64,000 bases of DNA, from the NCBI GenBank assembly GCA_020718205.1, contig DYSN01000003.1, positions 1 through 64,000 of the forward strand, read 5' to 3'. The stretch is from Draconibacterium orientale (lineage in GTDB: Bacteria; Bacteroidota; Bacteroidia; Bacteroidales; UBA12170). Below the pieces are notes generated by a model that saw only the letters and a program-made list of their open reading frames with translations, was not told the DNA's origin and did not search any database. The translations under genes were made by a program, and so were the position numbers. Positions 28,799 to 39,647 of this stretch are shown one piece after another (the first letter of the stretch is position 1; every line of letters starts with the position of its first letter).

Positions 28799-31700
28799 AT
28801 GAAAATAAACCTGAGTAAATATCAATCTATATTCTTAGCGATTATCTTTATTTCCATCACCATTACTTATTTCATTTTGGGGGCTGGAATCAATTTGCCC
28901 AATCGGCAAGCCGCTGCCAATATAGAACAAACTCTCGCACAGGATAAAACTGTAGTTGAAGGAATTCTGAAGGATTTACAGGAGTTGCTGCTCACCAACG
29001 GCGAAAAAGCCCTTCTCTACAAAGCCATTGAATATCAAAATAAGTACGATTCGCGCTTTGCCTTTGCTCTATACAAATCGGGGGAGTTGAAAAGCTGGAC
29101 CAACAATCATATTGCTTTCCCATCGCATTTGAGCGACTTGAAATATAACCAGTTACAAAAATTGGGCTCGGCTCAGGTAATAAACAACCAGCAATCTTTT
29201 ATCCATTTTACTTTGGTGGGGGCTCAAATCGTTGGTAATCAATATCCCTGGGAGAATGAGTTTTTACAGTCGGGTTTGGCTTCATATTTTCAAATACCGG
29301 GCGAAGTGCATATTACCGAAACGCAGGGACAAGCCGTTAACGATTCCAGCGGAAAATGCCTTTTTTATGTTGAACCAGCTCAGGGACAGCCTTTTAAAAG
29401 TAAAAACTTCTGGACATTCTTTTTGTTTCTTGGATCGGTTTATTTTCTTTCTCTATGGCTCACAAGTCTGCTTAAACCCCGGAGTTCGAAAAAGATATAT
29501 AGAAAACTATTCATTTTTCTGTTGGCAATGGTAGGTTGGTATTTACTTCATTTCTTGTTCAAAACACCAATGCTCCTTTTTCAGAATCAGATTTTTTCTC
29601 CTCTCACCTATGCCCTCTATTCTCATGATATTAACCTGGGAAATATTGTAGTTTGGAGTTGGATATTGCTCATTATCACCATATTCTATGTCCGCCATAT
29701 TCCAATAAGTCGCCCCAGATACTGGATGATGATAATCTATGTATCCATTCTTTTTATGGTTTATTATGGAATCATTTATCTGGTCGAAAGCTTAGTTTTC
29801 GATTCTCAGATTGTTTTCAATCTGTATGAGCCGGCATCTTTAAATCTATTGAGCTTTATGGTTTTAGGGGTTATCTTTATCCTTTTTCTTGTTTGGATAT
29901 TGGTGGCAAATCGCTGGATAGGCCAGTTTACTGTAATCCGAAAAGCTTCGCAGATATTTTGGACACTGATGGTTTTTGGGTTTTTATTGGCTCCGGCTCT
30001 TTTTGATCTTGATTCCGACAGATTTTGGCTGATTCAGCTCACTTTTAACGGGGTTTTGATTTTGGTTTTTTATCTTCAAAAAAGCAGCCGGAATCAGCGT
30101 TTTTTATGGGAAGCTTTGGCCTATCTGGCTCTTATGACGATTTCACTAACGCTACTCATGAACCAGCTGATCGATGTCCGTGAAAAAAGAATCAGAGAAA
30201 CTGCCGCTTTAAAACTCAATCTCATCAACGATCCTTTGCTCGAAGAGCATTTTATTTCGAGTATTCCCGCACTTCAAAAGGATGAAAAACTGCTGGCACT
30301 CACCAAAGGAGAAAACGCTGAAATGCCCGACGATAGCCTGGTTCAGCATATCACTTCTAAGTATTTCAGGTCGTTTTTGCATCAATACAATGTCAATCTC
30401 ATTCATTGTAACCAGGAAAGTGTAATAACTGTGTTGCCCGATAATTTTGAAACATCTTGCTACGCGTATTTCGACCACAGAGCCGACAGCGCCCTGGTAA
30501 CCATAAAACCCGACACGCTTTTCCTGCTCGAATCTTCTTTTCAATATCATAATTATGTGGGACGAATATCGCTCAACGACCGCGAAGGAAACACTTCAAG
30601 CATCTTTATAGAGTTTGTGACCAAGCTCAAATCGAAAGAAAAAGGGCTTCCTGCTTTACTCGAAAAAAATGCTGGCGCCGAAAGCAATCTCAAGCGCAAT
30701 TGTAGCTGGGCTTCCTATAGCGATGGGGTGTTGGCAGAGCGCTTTGGCAAATTCGACTATAAACAGAAATTTAAAGACTATAACTTCCCCCAATCCACCA
30801 ACGATTTTACCGAATACAATAACTACAATCATTATATTTTTTCTGTTAGCCGGGAAAGCGCATTTATTTTAAGTCTCGAGAATCCAAATCTCCTTCAAAA
30901 GCTCTCTTCTTTCGCATTCATCATGTTGTATTTCAGCCTTCTGGCTTTTGTTTTTTATGCGCTTTTTAATCTTCAGGCTCTGCTGCTTTCCATCAGCAAT
31001 TTTCAGGGAAGGCTTCAGTATTCCATGATTTTATTGTTGCTGTTTTCGTTCATTTTAATAGGAATTTCGAGCCTCTATTATATCCGCTATCTTAATCAAA
31101 CTAAAAACTACGATAACCTTATGGAGAAAGCCCATTCGGTATTGATTGAGCTGGAACATAAACTGGGTGGCAAGAAACAGTTTACCCCCGACGATTTATT
31201 GATGATAGAAGGGTTGCTTTTTAAGTTTTCCGACGTCTTTTTTACCGATATTATTCTCTACAATCAAAAGGGGGAGATGATAGCCAGCAGCCGGCCCGAA
31301 ATTTTCGAAACAGGCCTTCTTGCTGAACGAATGAATGCGGAAGCTTACTACGATTTGAGCGCACTCAAAAACTCTTTCTTTATTCAGGAAGAGTCTATAG
31401 GATCGCAGAAATATCTTTCGGCCTATCTACCCTTTCAAAATCAGGGCAATATGGCTTTTGCTTATCTCAATTTGCCCTATTTCACTAAACAATATGAGCT
31501 CGAAAATGAGTTTTCGGGGTTCATTGTTACTTTTTTGAATATCTATATTTTTCTTCTCATCATAGCAATAACTACTACAGTTCTCATTAGCAGATATTTA
31601 AGTAAGCCGCTGAAAATGATTAAAGAGAAAATCAAGCAGTTGAATTTACAAAATCAAAACGAGAAAATTGAGTGGAATAAGCAGGATGAAATAGGGGAGC

Positions 31701-32437
31701 TGATAAAGGAGTACAATCGAATGGTCGACGAGTTGAGCCGCAGTGCGCAGGAATTGGCTCTCAATCAGCGCGAATCGGCCTGGCGCGAAATGGCTCAACA
31801 GATTGCCCACGAAATAAAAAACCCACTCACGCCCATGAAGCTGAATGTTCAATACTTAGTGAAAGCCTGGGATGACAAAGTGGATGATTATGAATGGAGA
31901 ATGAAGAAAATAGCCCGGGGGCTGGAAGAGCAAATAGACGTTCTAACTCAGATTTCGGGCCAGTTTAGCACTTTTGCAGCCATCGATCGCATTCAACCCG
32001 AGTTACTCCCGCTGCAATCTGTTATAAACGATGTGGAATTCATTTTTCACAACGAGGGAAGCATAGTTTTTATTCAGGATTTCCCATCGAAGGATATCTT
32101 GGTTCTTGCTGATAAAAGTCAGATAATCAGAGTATTCAATAATTTGTATAAAAATGCAGTTCAAGCCATTTCGCCCGACCAGAAGGGGGAAATAATATCC
32201 AAAATAACCATCTCCGGACCCGATGTTGAAATCTCCATAACCGATAATGGCTGTGGCATGGCCGACGATGCGCTGTTGAGAATATTTGAGCCCAGATTCA
32301 CTACCAAAACCGGAGGTATGGGTCTTGGCCTGGCTTTGGTGAAAAAAATGCTCGAAAATGCCAATAGTAAAATATCGGTTCAATCAATAAAAGGAAGTGG
32401 TACTACTTTTACCATCAAACTTCCAATGGCAAAATAG
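28799..32437 (+). CDS. Large membrane sensor histidine kinase (NtrY-like C-terminal half)
   Basis: Many TM segments; HAMP-like YLSKPLKMIKEKIKQLN; H-box AHEIKNPLTPMKLNVQYL; ATPase DNGCGMADDALLRIFEPRFTTKTGGMGLGLALVKKM. Confidence 0.9.
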   Translation: MKINLSKYQSIFLAIIFISITITYFILGAGINLPNRQAAANIEQTLAQDKTVVEGILKDLQELLLTNGEKALLYKAIEYQNKYDSRFAFALYKSGELKSWTNNHIAFPSHLSDLKYNQLQKLGSAQVINNQQSFIHFTLVGAQIVGNQYPWENEFLQSGLASYFQIPGEVHITETQGQAVNDSSGKCLFYVEPAQGQPFKSKNFWTFFLFLGSVYFLSLWLTSLLKPRSSKKIYRKLFIFLLAMVGWYLLHFLFKTPMLLFQNQIFSPLTYALYSHDINLGNIVVWSWILLIITIFYVRHIPISRPRYWMMIIYVSILFMVYYGIIYLVESLVFDSQIVFNLYEPASLNLLSFMVLGVIFILFLVWILVANRWIGQFTVIRKASQIFWTLMVFGFLLAPALFDLDSDRFWLIQLTFNGVLILVFYLQKSSRNQRFLWEALAYLALMTISLTLLMNQLIDVREKRIRETAALKLNLINDPLLEEHFISSIPALQKDEKLLALTKGENAEMPDDSLVQHITSKYFRSFLHQYNVNLIHCNQESVITVLPDNFETSCYAYFDHRADSALVTIKPDTLFLLESSFQYHNYVGRISLNDREGNTSSIFIEFVTKLKSKEKGLPALLEKNAGAESNLKRNCSWASYSDGVLAERFGKFDYKQKFKDYNFPQSTNDFTEYNNYNHYIFSVSRESAFILSLENPNLLQKLSSFAFIMLYFSLLAFVFYALFNLQALLLSISNFQGRLQYSMILLLLFSFILIGISSLYYIRYLNQTKNYDNLMEKAHSVLIELEHKLGGKKQFTPDDLLMIEGLLFKFSDVFFTDIILYNQKGEMIASSRPEIFETGLLAERMNAEAYYDLSALKNSFFIQEESIGSQKYLSAYLPFQNQGNMAFAYLNLPYFTKQYELENEFSGFIVTFLNIYIFLLIIAITTTVLISRYLSKPLKMIKEKIKQLNLQNQNEKIEWNKQDEIGELIKEYNRMVDELSRSAQELALNQRESAWREMAQQIAHEIKNPLTPMKLNVQYLVKAWDDKVDDYEWRMKKIARGLEEQIDVLTQISGQFSTFAAIDRIQPELLPLQSVINDVEFIFHNEGSIVFIQDFPSKDILVLADKSQIIRVFNNLYKNAVQAISPDQKGEIISKITISGPDVEISITDNGCGMADDALLRIFEPRFTTKTGGMGLGLALVKKMLENANSKISVQSIKGSGTTFTIKLPMAK

Positions 32438-32441
32438 ACAG

Positions 32442-33893
32442 TTAATTCTCGAAAAACTCTTCTTTAAAATTCATCAGATATACTTTTCTTGTGGCTCGTG
32501 TAAGTGCTGTGTAAAGCCATCGCCCATATTCCACATCCAAGGTGTCGTTGGGTATCCAGGGCTGTTCCAGAAATACCACATCCCACTGTCCGCCCTGCGT
32601 TTTGTGGCAGGTTAGGGCATTGGCATATTTTACCTGAAGGGCGTTAAAATAGCTATTGTTCTTCACCGCATCAACTCGGGCCTTTTTTGTGGTGAGGTCC
32701 TCGTAGTCTTTCATAATTTCATAAAAGAGCTCATTGTTTTTTTCATAGGTTAGCGATGGCCCTTCGGAGGTGAGGGTGTCTAAGAGTAAAACAACTTCAA
32801 TGGCCATTTCGTCGGGATAATCTACCATGCGCATTTCCACCTTCGCAAACTCAAATCCATAAAGCTCAATATACGATTTAACCTGTTGTATTTCAATAAT
32901 ATCGCCATTGGCAATAAACCCTGCCTGCGATTTCTCATCGAGCCAAAAATAGTTGTTTCGAACCACCATCAACAGGTCGCCTGCTTCAAGACGGCTTTCT
33001 TTAAAAAGGATTCTGTTCCTGATTTCGCGGTTAAAGATATTTGCGCGTTTATTGCTCCGGGTGATGGTGACCACATTTTCTTCGCCAAATTCCGAAATGC
33101 TCGAGTTTAATGCATCTTCCAGCTCAAATCCATCGAGCCTAACAATATCGCTAAAGCCTCTGAGTTCGAATAGGGGTTTGGTAATTTCCTGGCTGCGAAT
33201 CATATCTCTCAGCTTGGTGGCATTGTATAATATCCCCGATTCGGCTGCTTGTCTCACCACTTCTTTCAATTCATGCTCATAAAAAACAAATGGGATAAAA
33301 GAGAGTAGCTCATCTTTATTTAAAGCCGGACTCATGCTGATTCCAACAGGCGGAAGCTGCGCCACATCGCCAATGAGCATGAGTTGACAGTTTTGACCCG
33401 AATACACATACTCAATCAAATCCGACAGAATATCCTGATTTTGAAATACTTCATCGACCCCCGATCCCGAAATCATGGAGGCCTCATCCACAATAAACAA
33501 TGTGTTCACATGCAGATTTTCTTTCAGTCGGGTGGTCATGAATCCGCCCTTATCCATGGCAGTGAAGTAGATTTTTTTGTGAATGGTGAAGGCGGGTTTT
33601 TGGGCATAGGCCGATAACACTTTTGCAGCCCGACCCGTTGGTGCCAGTAATACCGTTCTTGATAGCAACAGCGGTAGCGTGACCACAAGCGATTGTACAA
33701 AACTAGTTTTTCCAGTTCCCGCATACCCCTTTAAAAGAAAGATTTTATCGGGAGATTGTTCTAAAGCAAAAAGAGCAAACTTTTCAAACAAAACCCTTTG
33801 ATCGTCAGTGGGTTGGTGAGGAAAGTTCTGAATTAAACTTTGTAAAACGTTTTGAAAATTATTCGATATGTTTTGCATAGCTGTTGATGGCAT
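32442..33893 (-). CDS. ATP-dependent DNA helicase, RecD2/Dda-like (SF1B)
   Basis: LLKGYAGTGKTSFVQSL Walker A; LFIVDEASMI; LMLIGDVAQLPPVG; ALTCHKTQGGQWDVVFLEQP. Confidence 0.88.
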   Translation of the reverse strand: MPSTAMQNISNNFQNVLQSLIQNFPHQPTDDQRVLFEKFALFALEQSPDKIFLLKGYAGTGKTSFVQSLVVTLPLLLSRTVLLAPTGRAAKVLSAYAQKPAFTIHKKIYFTAMDKGGFMTTRLKENLHVNTLFIVDEASMISGSGVDEVFQNQDILSDLIEYVYSGQNCQLMLIGDVAQLPPVGISMSPALNKDELLSFIPFVFYEHELKEVVRQAAESGILYNATKLRDMIRSQEITKPLFELRGFSDIVRLDGFELEDALNSSISEFGEENVVTITRSNKRANIFNREIRNRILFKESRLEAGDLLMVVRNNYFWLDEKSQAGFIANGDIIEIQQVKSYIELYGFEFAKVEMRMVDYPDEMAIEVVLLLDTLTSEGPSLTYEKNNELFYEIMKDYEDLTTKKARVDAVKNNSYFNALQVKYANALTCHKTQGGQWDVVFLEQPWIPNDTLDVEYGRWLYTALTRATRKVYLMNFKEEFFEN

Positions 33894-34065
33894 CAGTGGT
33901 GCAAGGTATTAATTTGCACAAATAGAACGGTTTCTTCCGAAATAATTTTCTTAACCCATTGGTTTTTCTAAATTCTTGAAAATCATTATAAAAACTGGGT
34001 GTTGATAAATAACAATAGCTTCTGTTGCATTTTTTTTTATCTTGCAGGCTGATAAAAACAGCGGA

Positions 34066-34599
34066 ATGCAAGTTCAAATTAAAAGAGAAAAGCCGAAGGA
34101 AATTGAGGAGATGAATTTGCTGTTCAGGATAGCTTTTGGACAGGCCACCCTTGGTCAACTGATTACTGAATTTCGAAATACAAATCAGTATATACCGGAG
34201 TTGTCGCGTATTGCACATATAAACGATCAGGTGATAGGGTCGGTAATTTGTTCCAGAGCCGAAATTACCAAAGGCCGCCGAATAATTCCATCAATCATTT
34301 TTGTTTCATTGGCTGTTTTACCTTCCTACCAAAATTTGGGTATAGGTATTCAACTGGTTTCCAATGCGCTGGCCAAAGCCGAGGAATTGGGCTATCAGTC
34401 GGTTTTTGTGTTAGGCCCCGAGTCTTATTTTGGTAGGTTTGGGTTTAAAAAGGCTTCCGGATTTGGTATCCTGAGTGGTTTGCCCTATCCGGAAGAAGAT
34501 TTTTTAGCCATGGAAATAATTTCTGGAGCATTGCAAAATGCATCGGGAAAGTTAAAAAGCAACCCACTCCTGCAAAAATTTCTCGCTTTTCACATGTAG
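34066..34599 (+). CDS. GNAT family N-acetyltransferase
   Basis: SLAVLPSYQNLGIGIQLVSNALAKAEELGYQSVFVLGPESYFGRFGF. Confidence 0.88.
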   Translation: MQVQIKREKPKEIEEMNLLFRIAFGQATLGQLITEFRNTNQYIPELSRIAHINDQVIGSVICSRAEITKGRRIIPSIIFVSLAVLPSYQNLGIGIQLVSNALAKAEELGYQSVFVLGPESYFGRFGFKKASGFGILSGLPYPEEDFLAMEIISGALQNASGKLKSNPLLQKFLAFHM

Positions 34600-34601
34600 C
34601 T

Positions 34602-36647
34602 CTAAAACTTTCCGGCTTTTTCTGCCAAAAACTCATAGGTTTTTATTTGCGATTGAAATGGTGCTTCCTCCAATGTTTTTTTGTATTCATTGATATGAGG
34701 GAATTGCAAATTTCTGGCTTTCACATTGTCTCTCAGCTGAATATCAATTATACTTTGTATCTCTGCCTGGTTTTCGGGCGAAAGTATAGGGCATATCACT
34801 TCAATTCTGTGATCCAGGTTACGGGGCATTAAATCGGCCGAAGAAATATAATATTCTGGCTTTCCGGCATTTTCGAAAATAAAAATCCTTGAATGTTCTA
34901 AAAACCTGTCCACCACACCAATGGCCTCTATATTGCAATGATTCTGCCTGGCCTTGAGTACACAAATTCCTCTCACAATCAATTTTATCTTAACGCCCAT
35001 ATCGGCGGCCTGATAAATCTTTTTAATGATTACCTCGTCCACAAGGCTGTTAACTTTAATGGTAACACCCGAACTTAATCCCAGTTTATGGTTTTTAATT
35101 TCGTGGGCTATCTTGGTAACTATCAGAGTACGGGCTCCAAAGGGTGCTACCTTTAGTTTTTTAAAATTGGGCAGATTAAAACTGCTTTCGAATAAATGAA
35201 ACAAATCGTTCACATCGCTGCAAATGGCTTGATTGCTGGTGAGCAAACTGATATCGCTATAAACCCTGGCAGTAGCTTCGTGGAAATTTCCTGTGCTGAT
35301 ATTGGAATAATATACATTCTGCCCATGCTCCTTGCGGCGAATAAGCAATAATTTGGCATGAACTTTATAGCCAGGAAGTGTTGGTATAATTTTTACGCCT
35401 TCTTCCTGAAGTTTCTCAGTCCAAAAGATATTGTCTTCCTCGTCGAAGCGGGCCTGAAGCTCCATAAAAACGGTTACCGATTTGCCATTACGTGCTGCAT
35501 TGATGAGCCCTTTCATCACCGTGCTATGTCTTGAAACTCTGTAAAATGTCATTTTAATGGCGCGCACATCGGGGTCTAAGGCGGCTTCCCAAATCAAACT
35601 GGTTAAATGGCCAAAGGAATGATACGGAAAATGAATGAGAATATCTTTATGCCTAATGACTTCGAACTTGTTCACTCCTTCGGGCAAATCGGGGTGCCGA
35701 AGTGGAGGTAGTGCAGGAAATTGCAGCGAAGCATCGCGAACCGGGAAGTTCATAAAATCTTTTAAATTGCTATAGCGGCTTCCTGGTCGCAGGCTATCGG
35801 AAGTTGTTATTCCCAACAAATTCAATACTTCTTTTAGCAGATTTGGGGTAATATTTTTATCGTAAACAAACCTGATTGGGGGGGCTTTTTTACGCTTTTT
35901 TACACTTTCGGTCATAATTTCCAGAAAGCTTTTCAATACATCGTTATCTATATCGAGCTCGGCGTCGCGGGTAATTTTAATCAGGTAAGCATCAAACTTA
36001 TTATATCCCAACATGGAGAAAATGACATCTAAATTGGCTCTTACAATATCTTCCAGAAATATAAGATACCTTTTCTGGCCAATATTCGGCAGGTTATAAA
36101 ACCGTGGCAAATCGGCGGTGGGTAGTTCTATGATCGAATGACAATTTGCTTTTCGGCCTGTCTGATCCTTAAGCTCAACGGCCAGATAAACCGACTGATC
36201 CTTGAAATTATTGTAATTCAGGGTGTCGCCCAGCATCAATGGAAATATATGTTTTCGAACTTCGTTGTTAAAATAGGCTTTCACATGCAGTTTTTGATCT
36301 TCGTTGAGCTCCTTTTCCGTAATTAGAAAAATGTCGTTTTCGCGGGCTTCTTCTATAAGTGATTGATAAACACTCGTATAGATATGTTCCTGTTCAGCTA
36401 CTTTTTTGTGTACATTGTTGATGATGCGGGTTAGATTTTTCTTCTCAAAATCTTTCACAATCTTGTGGTTGCGCATGCGGTTCAGGGTGGCTACCCGAAC
36501 TCGAAAAAATTCGTCGCGATTACTGCTGAAAATCCCCAGAAATTTAAAGCGTTCAAGCAATGGATTGCTTTTGTCTAAGGCCTCCTGCAATACTCTTCCG
36601 TTGAAATCGAGCCAGCTGAGTTCCCGGTTTAAATAGGATTTAATCAT
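34602..36647 (-). CDS. ppk1: Polyphosphate kinase 1
   Basis: NRELSWLDFNGRVLQEA; YKVHAKLLLIRRKEHGQNVYYSNISTGNFHEATARVYSDISLLT; FLEHSRIFIFENAGKPEYYISSADLMPRNLDHRIEV. Confidence 0.95.
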   Translation of the reverse strand: MIKSYLNRELSWLDFNGRVLQEALDKSNPLLERFKFLGIFSSNRDEFFRVRVATLNRMRNHKIVKDFEKKNLTRIINNVHKKVAEQEHIYTSVYQSLIEEARENDIFLITEKELNEDQKLHVKAYFNNEVRKHIFPLMLGDTLNYNNFKDQSVYLAVELKDQTGRKANCHSIIELPTADLPRFYNLPNIGQKRYLIFLEDIVRANLDVIFSMLGYNKFDAYLIKITRDAELDIDNDVLKSFLEIMTESVKKRKKAPPIRFVYDKNITPNLLKEVLNLLGITTSDSLRPGSRYSNLKDFMNFPVRDASLQFPALPPLRHPDLPEGVNKFEVIRHKDILIHFPYHSFGHLTSLIWEAALDPDVRAIKMTFYRVSRHSTVMKGLINAARNGKSVTVFMELQARFDEEDNIFWTEKLQEEGVKIIPTLPGYKVHAKLLLIRRKEHGQNVYYSNISTGNFHEATARVYSDISLLTSNQAICSDVNDLFHLFESSFNLPNFKKLKVAPFGARTLIVTKIAHEIKNHKLGLSSGVTIKVNSLVDEVIIKKIYQAADMGVKIKLIVRGICVLKARQNHCNIEAIGVVDRFLEHSRIFIFENAGKPEYYISSADLMPRNLDHRIEVICPILSPENQAEIQSIIDIQLRDNVKARNLQFPHINEYKKTLEEAPFQSQIKTYEFLAEKAGKF

Positions 36648-38101
36648 AATTGCTTTTCCTCCTGATTTGCTTTTCGTTTATAGATTTTTTCAAAAATATT
36701 CTTGTAAGTTTCGGCATCGAACAATGGGGCATCGGAGGTGGCTTTATAGGTTAGAAATATTCCTATCGGTAAAAATACCGCCGATGCCATCCAAACGCCT
36801 ACCCATAAATTCAACGATCCTGCCTTCACTGCTCTTTCGCCCGTCATGGTGAGAATGTGGTAGGCAATAAAAAATAAAGTCGACATAACCACCGGCAAAC
36901 CTAATCCCCCTTTTCGAATGATAGCTCCCAGCGGTGCTCCCACAAAAAACAAAATGAGACAGGCTATCGAAAGGGTGAATTTTTTATGAAAGGCAATATC
37001 GTGATTTCTAATGACTTCGGCTCTGGTTAGGGTTTCCTCTTTCATATTTCCCACGGCTTCGTGAGCGTTTCGGGCTTTGGCAAGTGCTGCCTCCATAATA
37101 TCGGCCCTGCGGTGTTCATGAATCTGAAACAGGATGCTGGTGACCGAATTATTTGGAAGTGAATCGGTTAAAGTAATTTGCTTTGCCATCTCCAATGAGT
37201 CGGTGGTTTGAAAATGTTTGTATTTCTGCATAAGGCTTTTGCCAAAGTCGGTATTCCTTCGCTCGAGTAGTTGGTTGAGCGAGTCTTTCGATTTTTGAAG
37301 CTGCGAAAGATCCATCATATGGTAGCTGTGTTTAAACAAGTCTTCGTCTGTGCGATTGAGTTCATTATCAATGCGGAAAAGAACTTTCTCTTCCGAAAAT
37401 TTGGTGGTTTGAAACGGGTGCGTAACTCTATGATTCTGCTGATCGGTTTTTTCCTCGTAGTTATACCCATCATAAAGCACAAATTCAATGGCATCGCCGT
37501 TGGGGGTTTGGCGCATATGGCCCGACTTGGCCACACTCACTTTTGTATTTCCATCCTTGGCCGAGTGATCGTAAATCATCACATCGTAAATGGTTTCTCC
37601 ATCTTCCCCTTTTCCGCCAATTCGTAGGGTATAATCCCCTAGGTCGGTATTGAAAATGCCATCTTTCACCTTGAAAGCCAGCTTCTTTTGCTGAACATCG
37701 TAGAGAAGGCTTTTGAATTTTAAATTGGCAACAGGCAACACATTATTCGAAAATAAAAATGCAAGCATACTAATGAAAACCGAAAGAATTATGAGCGGAC
37801 GCATCACCCTTTTCAACGATATTCCGGATGCTTTAATAGCTACCAACTCGTAATGCTCGCCCAGATTGCCAAATGTCATGAGCGAACTGAGTAAAATGGC
37901 TAATGGAAGTGCCATGGGGACAAAGGTAGACGAAGCATAAAACAACAATCTCAACAAAACATGCCATTCCAATCCCTTGCCAACCAAATCGTCAACATAC
38001 AACCACAAGAATTGCATGAGCAGAATAAACAAAGCAATGAAAAAAGTGAGTACCAATGGCCCCACATAGGAACGAGTTATGAATAAGTCGATTTTTTTCA
38101 A
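36644..38101 (-). CDS. LptF/LptG-family (YjgP/YjgQ) permease
   Basis: Long N-terminal TM region, VPMALPLAILLSSLMTFGNLGEHYELVAIKASGISLKRVMRPL, and three C-terminal TMs. Confidence 0.88.
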   Translation of the reverse strand: MKKIDLFITRSYVGPLVLTFFIALFILLMQFLWLYVDDLVGKGLEWHVLLRLLFYASSTFVPMALPLAILLSSLMTFGNLGEHYELVAIKASGISLKRVMRPLIILSVFISMLAFLFSNNVLPVANLKFKSLLYDVQQKKLAFKVKDGIFNTDLGDYTLRIGGKGEDGETIYDVMIYDHSAKDGNTKVSVAKSGHMRQTPNGDAIEFVLYDGYNYEEKTDQQNHRVTHPFQTTKFSEEKVLFRIDNELNRTDEDLFKHSYHMMDLSQLQKSKDSLNQLLERRNTDFGKSLMQKYKHFQTTDSLEMAKQITLTDSLPNNSVTSILFQIHEHRRADIMEAALAKARNAHEAVGNMKEETLTRAEVIRNHDIAFHKKFTLSIACLILFFVGAPLGAIIRKGGLGLPVVMSTLFFIAYHILTMTGERAVKAGSLNLWVGVWMASAVFLPIGIFLTYKATSDAPLFDAETYKNIFEKIYKRKANQEEKQL

Positions 38102-38209
38102 GAAAGCTAAATTTGAGCAAAGATAAAACTTTGACCCCTTTTTGAAGTTAAAATAATCTAAAGTTTAAGAATTAATCAGCATAGGTTTATTTACAACTTT
38201 CACTAAGGA

Positions 38210-39637
38210 TTATTGGTGAAGAATTTTTACCGATCGCACCTCACTGGTATAGATTTTTAGCATCAGCACTCCATGGGGCATTTCGGACAAATCGATGCGG
38301 TAATATCCAGTTGCTAAACTTCGGGAAAACGATTGCTCACCTAAAATCTGACCCTGTAGATTTATGATTTGTATTTTCACATTCTTTTGATTATCAATTC
38401 CCTGGTCATGAATCAAACAATAGCTGCGGGCTGGATTTGGGAAAACATTGGCCGAAGTTTCTATCTCTGCCGATTTAATATCTGGCCTGTTAAAATCAAT
38501 ACTTAACAACTTACTGCGTGATGGTAATCCGGTAAAATCGGCTGTTAAAATATAATGGCCCTTTTCGAGATTTTCGAAACTAAAATCGCCATATTCATCA
38601 GCCACTGTTAAGTTGATTAATTGATTTTCAGTGTTGTATAAATAGATATATGGATTTATCAGATTTTCCGAAACTTCCATTAAATCATCCACATGACCCC
38701 TAAAGTCAAGTGTTCCGCTTTGTTTATTTTGTTTTTTAACCATAAATATGTCTTCGCGATATTTATCCTGTGCCAGATTAACTATTTGGGCTTCATCCCA
38801 TTGGGTGGTATTTCCACTATAGGTTGTGGCATACAACTGGCCATGACCCGAAAACTCAGTCAGACTCACTTTTACCAGATAATGTGCTTTTAGTTTTTGA
38901 TAAAACCAAAAATAGCCGAGCTCAGTAAAAAAGTTTGTATCCACAGGAATAAGCTGGTCGTAGTCCATTCTGTATAACACAGCAATTCCGGTATCGCCAG
39001 TGGGGTAGGGGTTGTTCATGAGGCTGTCGCCCAGAAAAATTTGCCCTCCTAAATCCATATAACGTGCTGTGGTTAAGCCTTTAGCTATAGCTTTTATAAG
39101 CCTTGAAGTATCGTTGAAAGTGTAAATAGCCGATAAAGTAACCTGATAATCATGATCTTCCAGGGCAAAGGAGTGAATGGTATCTTTAACGTCGGCAATC
39201 ACCTCTTTGCCAAATTTCCAAATCAACTGATCGTAGGGTCCTAAAACCGTACTGCTGAAAATGAATGTATTCGGAACCACATTGTTGGTGTCGAGTTTAA
39301 AGCTAAAATCCACACTCAGACTGATAGAAACGGAAATTGTTTTGGTGATTTCGTCCGACGACAGATTGTTGCTAACGCGAAGCAACACCTCATAGTTGCC
39401 ATTGGCCGGAAAATAATGCAATGGGTTGGATTCTGCCGAAGTGCTTCCATCGCCAAAATCCCAATGAACAGCAGTTATTTCACCCTCCGATAGATTTTCG
39501 AATTTTATAATGCTTGGTTTGCCATAGGATTCCGCTATTTCATAATTAAAATTAGCTATGCAGGTGGTATCGGTTGCCGATTGAATATAGCTTCCAAACA
39601 CTAATATCAAACCAAGTATAAGTATCAGTTTTTTCAT
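38210..39637 (-). CDS. Secreted PKD-domain protein with T9SS sorting domain (sigma module 1)
   Basis: AVHWDFGDGSTSAESNPLHYFPANGNYEVLLRV (PKD); C-terminal ANVFPNPARSYCLIH...GVLMLKIYTSEVRSVKILHQ. Confidence 0.85.
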   Translation of the reverse strand: MKKLILILGLILVFGSYIQSATDTTCIANFNYEIAESYGKPSIIKFENLSEGEITAVHWDFGDGSTSAESNPLHYFPANGNYEVLLRVSNNLSSDEITKTISVSISLSVDFSFKLDTNNVVPNTFIFSSTVLGPYDQLIWKFGKEVIADVKDTIHSFALEDHDYQVTLSAIYTFNDTSRLIKAIAKGLTTARYMDLGGQIFLGDSLMNNPYPTGDTGIAVLYRMDYDQLIPVDTNFFTELGYFWFYQKLKAHYLVKVSLTEFSGHGQLYATTYSGNTTQWDEAQIVNLAQDKYREDIFMVKKQNKQSGTLDFRGHVDDLMEVSENLINPYIYLYNTENQLINLTVADEYGDFSFENLEKGHYILTADFTGLPSRSKLLSIDFNRPDIKSAEIETSANVFPNPARSYCLIHDQGIDNQKNVKIQIINLQGQILGEQSFSRSLATGYYRIDLSEMPHGVLMLKIYTSEVRSVKILHQ

Positions 39638-39647
39638 TTCTTGCCTC

